Under the pieces are notes generated by a model. The model made no database searches, was not told the DNA's origin, and worked only from the letters and a program-made list of their open reading frames with translations. DNA of 64,000 bases, taken from contig CH003275.1 in NCBI GenBank assembly GCA_000149265.1, forward strand, positions 2,070,775-2,134,774, given 5' to 3'. This document shows positions 48,401-59,400 of this stretch, in pieces (position 1 is the first letter of the stretch; each line of letters starts with the position of its first letter). This stretch comes from Ciona savignyi (taxonomy: Eukaryota; Chordata; Ascidiacea; Phlebobranchia; Cionidae). A program made the position numbers and the translations under genes.

Positions 48401-50285
48401 TTTATGAATTACTTTTTAAATGCCGCCAACACTGCAATAATACACACAATCCAACTGTAAACATGGGGTAATCTGACGCATTTGTTATAATGTTTGTAGT
48501 TGTGTTACCCCTTTCCAAATAACCTGGGTAACCGACCATATATAGGTCAGGGTGCCTACAAAACTATAGTGTGCTGATTTTCTATACCTATACCTTTAAT
48601 TTAATATGATACCGATGGTATTACGTATATAACGGATATACACAAAAAAACTTTCCTCATTCTGGGAACCGACATTACGGGAAATGCACCTATTTTGCAA
48701 TGTGTTCCCCTTATCAGGGTATCGCATATCCTATTTATCCTATGATTAAAATATGGCTGCATTAATATGACAGCCACTAACAGTGAAATAAATAAAAAAA
48801 ACGCATGTAATTTGTCGTGGAATTAATTAATGTATTAAATAATGTATAACAAAAAAGGACAACTTACGTTCGATCTCACTAACTGGTGTCTCAGATAACT
48901 AAGTTGGCTTATCATTTGCGAGAGCTGTTCCTCTTTCTTGGAGATTAGGTGAGAGAGATCTGTCCAAAAGAATTAGACTCGATTTGGTAAATCAAAAGTA
49001 AAATAGCGGATAAAGTGTGGATGTGGTATAACTTAATCGCAGTTGCTGCACTTTTCTTCGTGGCTTTGTCTTATATTTATTTTAATCAGATTGGCAATTT
49101 CTTACTGGACTTAAATTGTATTTTAATTTATCAACCACAATTTGCAATATTTGAGGTACTATCTCCCCATTTTGAAGCGCTGGAACTAATGTTTTTTAAT
49201 TTTAAATACAAATTTATTTAAATACAGTGAGATGAAATCAGCTACTAAAAATATATATTTTAATACAAAAAATAATTGAGGACACAAATTAATTTCGGTT
49301 TATAGGGTCAGATGTGGGAAAGGGGGGGGGGGCTACCTGTTTCCAATTTAATCCTGCTTGACACAATTGCTTCAGGAGAATGACGCTCGTTTACACGTCT
49401 GCAAATGAAAATATTTTTTTAAAATATTCTACAAATATAATGCACTCCAGCGTTAATAAAGTCTAAAATGATTTGCTGGCTATACGATTATCAATTTTTC
49501 TAAAAAAGTTAAAACACGTAATAATACCAAAAAACTACTAAAGTAATTTCTGAACTTCCTAAATTTCAAATCTGCAAAACTAGTTTTATGAGTAAAATAG
49601 CTTACTTGGCTTGAGGATTCTCCGGGTATATGAACTGTGGAAACATGCCGCGATGATCTGAAATGAAACTCAGAGCTCTTGAATCTTATTTAATTGGCAA
49701 CTGCAGGAAAAACACTGCAAATATGGCGCACTTATGNNNNNNNNNNNNNNNNNNNNNNNNNNNNNNNNNNNNNNNNNNNNNNNNNNNNNNNNNNNNNNNN
49801 NNNNNNNNNNNNNNNNNNNNNNNNNNNNNNNNNNNNTGCAAATATGGCAGTTTTTCATGCACGCTTATACGGATAGGCATCATTTCATGCTTTACTTCCC
49901 GCCAAATGGGAAAAACCAAGGTGGTTAACAGACGTGCAATCGTCAGATCACCTCGCGCCCATCGACGGGTTACCGGAGCTATTGCTGTGTCGTACCCCTT
50001 GTGAATAACGTATGGCAAACCACCCACAAGAATAAGAACTTTCTATACATTATAGTATTTCTGCTGTGAGCATAATGTGCTAGTTCTTGCTGGTTAACTA
50101 TGTTAAATGTGGTATTTGCAACAAAAACAATATAAGTACAACCACCGACCTGCATATGCCGATCCAAACATTGAAAATCCGTCTCTTAAGGTTTGCGAAC
50201 TATCATACATATAGCCAGGGTAGGTTGGGTGCTTTCTTACATCTGATCGTTTCTCCGGTTTAACTTTAACGTTTAATGGATCCAT
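42496..50285 (-). CDS. SoxD: SoxD-type HMG transcription factor (Sox5/6/13 group), 10 exons
   Basis: Exons 5' to 3' on the minus strand: 50285-50150, 49657-49606, 49398-49337, 48959-48868, 47444-47291, 46875-46814, 44729-44651, 44052-43924, 43194-43028, 42570-42496 (stop TAA); phases agree, about 335 residues. The 48959-48868 exon encodes a leucine-zipper coiled coil ([18 protein letters not shown]) very close to the Sox5/6 zipper. The HMG box (about residues 220-290) is split over two exons: [20 protein letters not shown], then [19 protein letters not shown] and a SoxD-typical [20 protein letters not shown]. No glutamine-rich second coiled coil is seen, and only 24 residues follow the conserved EYK after the box. 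The start is uncertain: the first ATG of the 50150 exon is used, but the frame stays open upstream. SoxD proteins bind DNA, dimerise through the zipper and usually modulate other Sox factors. Confidence 0.9.
43382..43683 (-). mobile_element. Composite SINE, full length
   Basis: AGGATAGGATAGAATATTCATG to ACCACCAGACCATAACCGG; it lies in the SoxD intron that splits the HMG box. Confidence 0.9.
44778..44870 (+). mobile_element. Short tRNA-Ser-like SINE
   Basis: GTACGGTCGTGTGGCCGAATTGGTTAACGCGACCG, then GAGCCCATCCTGGGTTCGAAACTTGG. Well-preserved A and B boxes. SoxD intron. Confidence 0.75.
45195..46280 (+). repeat. Two diverged direct copies of a 130-160-bp block
   Basis: Copies at about 45195-45375 and 46140-46280 share GGAAATT, ACTTTCAATGACGYGT, TGTTRAACACAAT, TACAAAACCCGGAA, GGATTTCCG and GTTTCC in the same order and spacing. 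Both lie in the long SoxD intron between exons 44729 and 46814. They may be an old mobile element or a duplicated regulatory block. Confidence 0.65.
48145..48245. repeat. 49-bp tandem duplication with an ACTTAC/GTAAGT hairpin
   Basis: AGATATGTTTAATC/A is followed by TACTAACTTACAGAAAGTAAGTTTAAT, twice. Each copy holds the inverted pair AACTTAC and GTAAGTT. SoxD intron. Confidence 0.8.
49319..49332. repeat. Poly-G run
   Basis: A run of 12 or so G bases at the donor side of SoxD exon 49337-49398; on the minus strand it is a C-rich tract right after the donor. Confidence 0.8.
49711..49850. other. Assembly gap (100 N) flanked by a direct repeat
   Basis: Ns occupy 49737-49836. TGCAAATATGGC occurs immediately on both sides (about 49717 and 49837), so the gap probably hides a tandem repeat. 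A round 100 N is usually a placeholder of unknown length. SoxD intron. Confidence 0.8.
49904..49990 (-). mobile_element. Composite SINE, internal fragment
   Basis: AATGGGAAAAACCAAGGTGG to TACCGGAGCTATTGCTGTGT. SoxD intron. Confidence 0.82.
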
Positions 50286-50496
50286 ATTAGCGTATAGTTG
50301 ATTACTAAGTTGCAACCCTTCGTGGGTTCGCGGTTAAATAGAGTGGGAAAAAGGCATTGATTCTAGCCTCTCTCACATGCGTTTCCTTTCAATGAAGTTA
50401 TCGAAAAAGTGTTTCCAATTAATTGTAATAGCACTTAAAATGGAGATATATGCATATACAGCATACTCGCATAGGTGTACAGCTTATTTGTTATTA

Positions 50497-50735
50497 TGTC
50501 AGATCGCTAACCGTGTGAGATTGAAGGTTCGAAACCAGCCAATTATGCGCCGTTGTAAGGCATTTTACAGCCTCGCGCTAAGTACAAAAAAACAGGTATA
50601 AAGGAACAGTGTGGACATCGTTTCAATTTGGAATTCTATTGTGTAGAATATAATTTAAATGCACGCTTCAATCGTATATGCAACACAGTGTAATAGCATG
50701 TCAACAGAGTAAGCACTATGGTCACTTATTTGACA
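50497..50735 (+). mobile_element. Very diverged composite SINE
   Basis: AAGGTTCGAAACCAGCC (B box), TTGTAAGGCATTTTACAGC and GCAACACAGTGTAATAGC occur in family order; the rest is eroded. Confidence 0.45.
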
Positions 50736-50973
50736 GCAACGGTGTTTTACCTTTACCGCGATTGATTTTACCTTTACCGCGACTAAATGCCACATTCGCC
50801 CACAAAAAACTTTAATATTCCGCTATTTTTAAGGATGGCACTGGTTATGAAATGCACGTCGGTTTAATTATTTCGGTTTTGTGTTTTTTTTATTTCAAAA
50901 ATGCCAGGTTACAGGTTAATAGTCATGTGTTTTTCAGGGAATTCATGTAATATAAAGCATGATAAAGAATGTG

Positions 50974-51050
50974 CGACCGATTAGTTTGATTGTTTAGTAA
51001 AAAGTTGCAGGTTCGAAACTGGTCGCTAATTAGTCGGTTGTATCCTTGGG
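50974..51050 (+). mobile_element. Composite SINE, head only
   Basis: CGACCGATTAGTTTGATTG, GTTGCAGGTTCGAAACTGGTC and CGGTTGTATCCTTGGG, then unrelated A-rich DNA. Confidence 0.75.
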
Positions 51051-51402
51051 TAAAAAATAACAAAATAAAACGAAAACAATTACCTATCCAGCGGAGCGCG
51101 ATCGTGATTGTCGATTCGGCCTAACCAAAAATAACCGATTTTTCTATCGGCCTAACTTTCGAACCGGCAATGGTCTCGATACTAAGTAAGCTATTGAAAT
51201 ATAATTGTGTATATATGATTCGGTGGGGATTTACCAACACGTATTTATGAATTGGTGGCAATTTTCCCAGAACACTGCTTAATAAACCAAGCAAAATCTC
51301 AATTCTATCAGGCCCAAATCGGCTCTGCGCTTCCACCTAGCGGTCATAGGATAATACGAAAATTTTAACTTGCAGCCACTTCGCCAATTGGCACGTGTTA
51401 CG

Positions 51403-51518
51403 TACGGTCTTGTGGCCGAATGGTTTACGCCACCGATACACATACCGACTCTTATACAAAAAAATGGTCGTGGTGACGAGCCCATCATGGGTTCGAAACT
51501 TCGCTCGGTAAAAAAATG
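51403..51518 (+). mobile_element. Short tRNA-Ser-like SINE, intact copy
   Basis: TACGGTCTTGTGGCCGAATGGTTTACG (A box), ACCGACTCTTATACAAAAAAATG, GAGCCCATCATGGGTTCGAAACTTC (B box), GCTCGG and an A tail. Confidence 0.78.
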
Positions 51519-52109
51519 GCACGTGTTTGTATGGTCTCGGTTATCGATAGCGCTAACCGGTCGGCCTTGCCCTTTTATTTAGAATTTAGGTGATCCTACT
51601 AATTCACCATACCGAATAGCAATGAAAGAACGTGAAATAAATTAATTTTTCCTTACGTTAATGAGTTGCATAAAAGTGAGATTGCTTCAGCTACTATATA
51701 CCGTTGAATCTTTTTTATACCTATTTTCTTATTTGTTTAAAGTAAATAAAAAAGAGTCCTAATAGGCGGTAAAGTTATGCATACTGTTTATATTGCATGT
51801 GAATTACCGTAGTCTGTCATGTACTGCCGGGTCAATTTATTTCAACTTAATCAGCGTTGCACATTAAAAGGTTCCTTTGTACTTAAGTTTAACTGTAAGA
51901 AAGTTTTAACTTTTTTTCATTTTTGGCCTGTACTGTAAGGTCCAACATTTCTCTAACAGCCGTCCCTCCGTTGGTATTCGCGATTTACTGCACATTTGGC
52001 TTCAAGGCTTTATAGATTAATTTTTTTATATGTTCATTCTACTTTAAATAATAGTAAAATAAGGTTTTGGACCCGCGTGTAAGATGTACCTATCTAGTTA
52101 TAATTTATT

Positions 52110-52218
52110 GATTAACGTGTTTAAACGGCTTGTTTTGGCGCATTTTTCTGTTTTATGTGCCACAATAATAAAGATGTGTATTTACCGTAAATGAAACGAC
52201 AAAAATAGACTAAACTAT
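52110..52218 (+). repeat. LINE-tail-like repeat, diverged
   Basis: AACGTGTTTAAACGGCTTGTTTTGGCG to AAAAATAGACTAAACTATAAC. Confidence 0.5.
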
Positions 52219-53418
52219 AACTACAATATTACCGACTGTTAAATGCTATTCGACGAAACGTAGAGCGACGACGAAAGGGCGTATAATTCAAGTTCGCCGT
52301 AAGCGAATAATTTCTTAGTAAATATGAGGAAAATCTAAAGTTACGTCACATATTTATCCTACATACCTGTTACAGTGGACATTCAGCATTTACATCACCT
52401 CTAGGCTTCCTGATCACGTTTCCGGTTGTATACCAATCACAATTCTCTCTATTCCGTCTCAGTTTGTTTCCATGATGATACAGCAGGAAAGCGACTCAAG
52501 GCAAAAAGTGCTAGCGTGAGGCAAATAATTGGACGCGCGTTGGATTGTATGAGAGAGAACAGCAAAAAAGGCGTCAAACGTTGGGAAGCAAGGCTGTAGG
52601 TGATTCAATTTACAAATTGCATCAATGTTTACATGATGTATAGAGGTTGTATTGTAGTAATAAAGTATTATGTTACCACACACTGCAATATGCTGACAAT
52701 TAATTAGGTAGCAGAATAGCTTCAGTACAATCGATAAAGAAAAGCTGTAATTATTGGAAGAAGTTTGTTTTTTTGAAAATGGAGATTGTTGTTTTTCCGA
52801 TATGTCAAATTCAGTTTAAATCAGTTTTCCATAGACTTGACCTGTTTGTATTGAGCCAAGTATAAGTCTGTGTAAATATATATTAAACTGTATCCAGTTG
52901 CTCGACATTTCAAAAAGCTTTATTCTTATACGTTATCGCGTATGTGAGCGCACAGGACGCCATTTACCATTTATTCAACATTATTTTAACCAATTTTAAC
53001 ATATTTTACATATGAATCATGTTTTGCCTTTATAGCACAAGCTGTTCTCACGTATAAATTTATTTGTATTTATATAAGAGTGTATGTGCAAAGGCAATAT
53101 AGCGTGCGTATATATATACTGTGAATAGGTCAGTATACACAGGCCACTGTAAAAATCAGCTTCAGCCTTAGTACTTAAACGAAAGGCAGTTAGTTATATT
53201 GTGTGCACACCTCAGCAATCTGACTGTATGCATGCAATATTGTAAAGATTGACCGGAAGTCTTAAACCATCAAATAAATACTTAAGATCGGTGATTTACC
53301 ATAAACACCTTTGGCTTTTAGTTTACGAGCTTCTGCTTTGATCATTACCTAAATATTTTCTAGGTATGGTTGTTTTATAAGCGTATTTAAAATATTAAGT
53401 TGAAAGAAAATCTGCTCC

Positions 53419-56400
53419 ATGTTTTTGATGAAGATACGTTTCGCCTTGCTGGTTTTATCACATTATTTTGTATCTGTGAGTCAATTTGCCATTTATTTTA
53501 TATTTTTGGATGTTTGGTAGAAACCTTCGTAAGTAGTTAATTAATGTGTTTATTCGGTGTGTTTGATTCAAACAGTATCACAACGTCTGTCAGTGGCTCG
53601 GCATTTGGCGGGTTTGCTGGCGCTATTACTGTATCGAAATGCTAAATTTCAGGTCAAAGAGTCTTTGCTAAACAGCATTGGTTTACTTACACTTCTTGGT
53701 TTACGTTTTTGAGGGATTTTGCTGTTTATTGTGTTATTTTCGTATATATACACTTTCTTCTATTGAAAGGTTTACAAATAAAGCAATTGAGATTGTTTAT
53801 CACGGGCCATTAAAAGTGATCTTTTGTTCACAGGTAACAAGCGAAGGTTCTTTTCAACTCCGACTAACACAACTAGTTAACGACGGTGGTGTAACCGAAT
53901 CCGGGCTGTGTTGTTCGGGGCCTTCGTTTCCTAATTGCATAGAACAATGTCGCACCTCTATACGCGTGTGTTTAAAACACTTCCAAGCAACTGTAGACCC
54001 ATCAGGACCGTGTACATTTGGTAGCTACAAAAGCCCAGTGATTGGAGGTAACTCGTTCGCACCAGAAAACACCTCGTACATCAGAAGGCACCCGACCGTC
54101 TTCGATTTTACCTTCAGATGGCCGGTAAGACATCCCATTCTGCAACTATTTTTTGACTCCGTTTCCCCCCACACGCTATACTACACTGCAGTTTTGTTCT
54201 TTTAATATATTTTAACATAATATAGTTTTTTTACACTTTTGAAATAAAAATGGCAGTTAGGATGGAAAAGAATTATTCTAATTGTTTAGTGGGCGATTGG
54301 TGTAACTTTCCATCTGTACCTCGGAGTTAGAATTATAGAGCTTTATTTACCGTCAACTCCACTTCCTGAGTATAATCGATGTGTAAATACTCTATATTTA
54401 TTAAAATTGAGATTTAATTAACTGAAAGGGAACTCAAAACAGCATGTTCTGTCGTCATTTCCTTTAACTTTCCCCGAGTAAAAACACTTTTTTATTCCTG
54501 AACCTACTCTCTCAAAACTGAATTTAATTACCGTAAATAAAAATGTTAAAAGATACCAATTTTTCGGTAATCGAATATCGTGATATTTAATAGTTTATTT
54601 ATATGGATTCGATATTAAAGAATTCGCCTTTATTTTGTTACTGTATGTAATGTACAACGTATATAGCCTAAAGCATTGGTCCCCAACGTTTTTATTATTT
54701 TTAGTTTAGGCACTTGCTATTTATACCAGCAGTTACCAGGTCGAATTCCGTTTGGAACCACTGTCCTAAAATACCTAAAATTATATTGGGTTCATGGTAT
54801 AGGGACGGTGTAGCCTAAAATTGAATAGCAAAATGAAATAGAGTGGACCATTTGGGTTAAATGAGAGCACACATTACATTTTTAATATTTAATACGTACC
54901 GGTAGGGTTTTATGTCAATGTGATTAAATTAAATGGAAATAAATTTTAGAAACATGGTCGTAAATATAGGCGAGCATCGATTACATCTTTCCACGAATTT
55001 AAGCTAATTTGTTCTAGAATACTTTTGAGTACCATTCTAAGTATACTAACGAAATCAAGCCACCGGCATTAAGTATATCTAAGAAGGCAATAAATATATC
55101 TATATATGTCTCGATAACTTGGTATATAGGCAGTATTATAAAGTGTACGTGCACTGATATTATATTCATGTTAGAATTGCGAAAAATTGGTAGTTTTAAC
55201 AAAAAAACACATTGTGCACCCATAACACAGTGTAAAAATAACCACTGTATTTTTTTAATTTTGGTCAAAAATAGTCAATAAAAATATTGGATCAGAATCT
55301 TACAGGTTGTATTGGGCAGGATTATGTATTCCATTTTGTATTTGGGCATACGTAAAAACGTAAATTATTTTCAGTTTCTTTTAACATATAAAAAACGTTT
55401 GCGATAATCGTGTATTTTAGCGTCCTTGTTTTAATTTTTTTTTGACTTTTAATTTGATTCAAATTTGATTGTCGTATTTATTCCACAGGGCTCATTCTCT
55501 ATGATAGTGGACGTTCTACACGAAGTCAACACAGGTAAAATTGATCAGCGCTTACCTTATGCCGCCCGCTAGGCAGCTGCGTTTGTTTAGCCTCTGTTTA
55601 ACTTGAACGCCGTGCCGCGCTATGATCTGCGACTGTTATACGACGCCTGTTTGACATTTAACCGTTTCGCGAAAATTACAAATGATGTTAAGCCGATTTA
55701 TTTAATTTATAATTATGGAAATACTAATATAGCCGATTTCAGTTAATTTTAAATTATGAATATACTAATATTTTCTTATTTTTATGATTAATACGAATAA
55801 ATACTGTCAAACAAGTTGTAAGGTTAATTAAACACGTTGTAACATCTGTTAGATATCACGAACATATAGTGGTATTAATATTAATAGACGTTTTCGATAT
55901 CTTGTTATCCATGTATAACCAACTAACGCACTATATTAAAGTCAGAAAATAATTTGCTTTTTGCCCACTTGTTCCAAAATGTAACTATTGAAACATAAAT
56001 ATCGTTGTTTGCCTTAATAATTTTTCATGTTTAAGGTATATATATATTTTTTGTTGAAAAGATGCACTGATTATGTATGTTGTTTTTTAGTATTGTAAAC
56101 CTAAAATTACATGAATGTATTAGGTTAGCTGCGCTCTTTGAATACGAATTGGCAAAAGACGTAAATAAACCTACCAACCTTTCTATGCAGTGCGATGGCC
56201 TTATAAACAAATCCCCATTTTAAAATGTAATGACGACCTTTCAGGCCAGTAGGAACTTGATAAACGCCTTTTAAACGCCTAATAAATTTAACAAAGCTCT
56301 GATCAAGGCGTACAATAATACACAGCTACATAAAACACTAGTGACAGAATGTTTTTAACCAGGCGTTTTTTATAGAGCAGTGCCCTTTGGTTAACCGTTT

Positions 56401-59400
56401 ATCCTATCAATGCACTCTTTTATATCACACGACTAAGACCCTACTTTTTTTTACTTTACGCGCAATACAATATTTTTACTTTATATTAGCAAATGGCTGC
56501 TTTTCAGTGGCTCGTTTAAATGTAAATAGGTCATTACTACACAGAAAACCCGATTCTCATCTCGAGACTGATCGTCAGCAACAGTCACGTGACAACCCAG
56601 CCACGCAGCGATCCAACGTGGATCACCCCTGCGCCGTTCACGAAACACGGGGTCGAACTACACTACTCCTACCGGATTGTGTGCAAGGAATATCTGTACG
56701 GAGGGGACTGCGCCAAGCACTGTCACCCGAGGGACGATATCTTCGGCCACTTTAGCTGCGACGAGCAGGGGAACAAAGTGTGCCATCCAGGATGGACTAA
56801 CGACGACAATGGCGCATATTGCACTAGCCGTGAGTAATCAATAGATTTTTTTCTTTCCCATATAGATCGCTGTGTGATTTGAATAAAATTGAATTCAGGA
56901 CTTACTTTGTAATAACATATTTAGCAGCATACAGCCTTGGCACAATCCCTTATCGCCTCTTCCTACTATTAATACCACTTGTCCACTGGGATTATATTGC
57001 TTACTACCCATTAACCGTTTATTATTTATACTTATTAAACCTATAGGGTCCTAAAACTTGGTCCTTGGTCTACCATTTTTACTTTTTCAATCTAAATACA
57101 CGCGTTTAAATGTATGTTAATTTAAGGGTATGTTACTAAGTTTCCAGCTACGAAGTATACATAGAATATGATAAATGATTTTCCCCGTTGATACGAAAAT
57201 AAACAGATCTTTTTAGCACGGAAAATCGTCAGATTACTTCGTGCCGTTTATCAGTCGGGTTGCATGATGTTGTTGTAGTGTATATGATTGAGATATATAT
57301 ACCACTGGTTTTAGATCAACCCATTAATACAGATGCGGAATTAAAAGTTAGTTTTGTCAAAATATTTTCAACCCTGGTTTTAGTGTATATGATTGAGATA
57401 TACCACTGGTTTTAGATCAACCCATTACAGATTCGAAATTAAAAGTTACTTTTGTCAAAATATTTACATGTTTTCCTGAATTAAAAACAGGCTTTACTTT
57501 AAATATAAGTACCCAAAAATTATTGGTATAATAAATATAGTAGGAACTATATACTATATTTATATAGTTGTAGTATATTTAAAGTAAAGCCTGCTTTACT
57601 TTAAGCGACCAAACTCCAAAAGCCTTGAATATAATTATACTCGCTTGAGGTCGCACTCGGCGGAAAACCGCAACGCCTTAGCATTTTTTAAACTTTTAAG
57701 ATTATATCGCTACTTAGAGGCGGTTGTAACAAAATGAATAATTTACAGCTGTTTGTTCGAAAGGATGCGATACCGAGCGTGGATCGTGTCGAAGACCCAA
57801 CGAATGCGTGTAAGATGTTTTATCATTGGTTCATATTACTTTTAAGGTCCGGAATTGATGGTGTTGCTAGATTTAACCTTCTGAGTGACATTACAAGTCC
57901 GTTTTTGGGGGGAAATCCTGATTGACGTAACAAATCAAGCAAAGAACTTCATTCTATAAGCATCGCGCTGTAGCCTGACTGAAGTTTTTATATTGCGACC
58001 GACATTCCTGTACCAACAAAGTCTCAACGATATATAATGTCGGCTACTTTAAGAGATATAAAATATTTTAATCCCAAATTTAAACATGGTATTAAGATTT
58101 TGCTGCCTGTGGAGTACTAACGAAAACCTTTTTTTCTGTTATTGTAAAGACATTTTTGGGAGTATATTCAGTTTTGGCTGACGATCAATTTTTGACTACT
58201 CTAGTATTAATACCACTAATATAAACAGTATCAACCGTCATTTACCGAACTTCGAATAAATTGGCGTCTATATAATCATGAGCATGTGTCAACAGATGTA
58301 AAGTCGGTTGGAAGGGAAAGCTGTGTAACGAATGCGCGACTATGCCCGGCTGCGTGCATGGGACATGTGATCAACGCTTCCAGTGCAACTGCAATCCAGG
58401 CTGGGGAGGCTCGTACTGCAATCAAGGTCTGGAACTGGTTCTTTTATTTAATGCTAATGTGCTATTTTAGTATGGGATAAAATGGCAGGTATACAGGGTG
58501 TCCCAAAAAAATGACACCATTTTAAAATCACACATTGAAAACCTGTGAATTCCAGAAACGCAATAAGCACGTGTGTTGTACTGTTGACAACGCGTAAATG
58601 ACAATATTTTTTAAAATAAATTATGTCAACTCATATGCCTGTTAAATTTTATTGATTTCGAGTTCATACTTTTTGTGATATTTGCATCTTAATTTGTGTC
58701 ATTTTTTGGGACACCCTGTATACTCCGAATTCTAACATTTAAACGTTGTTACAGAATACAGAGTCTCGTTTGAAACGTGTAAAATACTGTATTTGGTGTG
58801 ATTGTTTGTGACACTTATTTTTTTATTAAAACGTATTTTCTGTTTCACGAAATATTCATGATGTTTTGCAGGTGGGTGGGTGGCAAGTTATATATAAACT
58901 GGCATTGAATGATGCGTACCCACAGTCGTTTTGCCGAAGCTGTTGCAGTGAGCTTTATTATTATTAAAATGCTAAACGACCTGTTTATTCTATGCAACTA
59001 CCATTGCGTTGCACATGTAAAAAGTTTTTGAAATTTAACATGCACAGATTAAGCATCAGATTACAAAACTGGCCGCCAACCTTAAACTATGCATGCACCT
59101 TTCTCATATTTGGATAAATAATCAAAATTTGTCAGTGAATCTTAACTTTGTCTCACGTTAATAATGCTGTTATAATAATTAACGATTTTATCTAACTATT
59201 AGATAATAATTAACGCTTAAAGAACACTACAAAATGGGAAGATAATTTCCCTCAAAAACGCCAAGAAAAATCTTAAAAGCTCCCCAAATATGCCGTCGCA
59301 ACACCCAGTTTGAAGTTTTAACATTGGTGTCACAAACTTCTTTACCTTCTTTATGGGTTCATATATGAATATTTTTTGCTGATATTTCAATTTCACTCTG

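Larger units (their letters stand above)
50286..53418. other. Divergent intergenic region between SoxD and Delta
   Basis: The 5' ends of both genes face this 3.1-kb stretch, which should hold both promoters. It contains two diverged SINE heads, one short tRNA-like SINE and a LINE-tail copy. One GTGGGAA word at about 50343 matches the core of Su(H) sites, but a single 7-bp match is weak. No core promoter element can be fixed. Confidence 0.55.

Noticed and set aside
48868-49606. Joining the SoxD exon 49606-49657 straight to 48868-48959
   Set aside because: The phases clash; the small exon 49337-49398 between them restores the frame.
53678-54205. Single 175-codon frame as one exon
   Set aside because: Only 53834-54124 matches the MNNL domain and is bounded by AG and GT; the rest is intron read-through.
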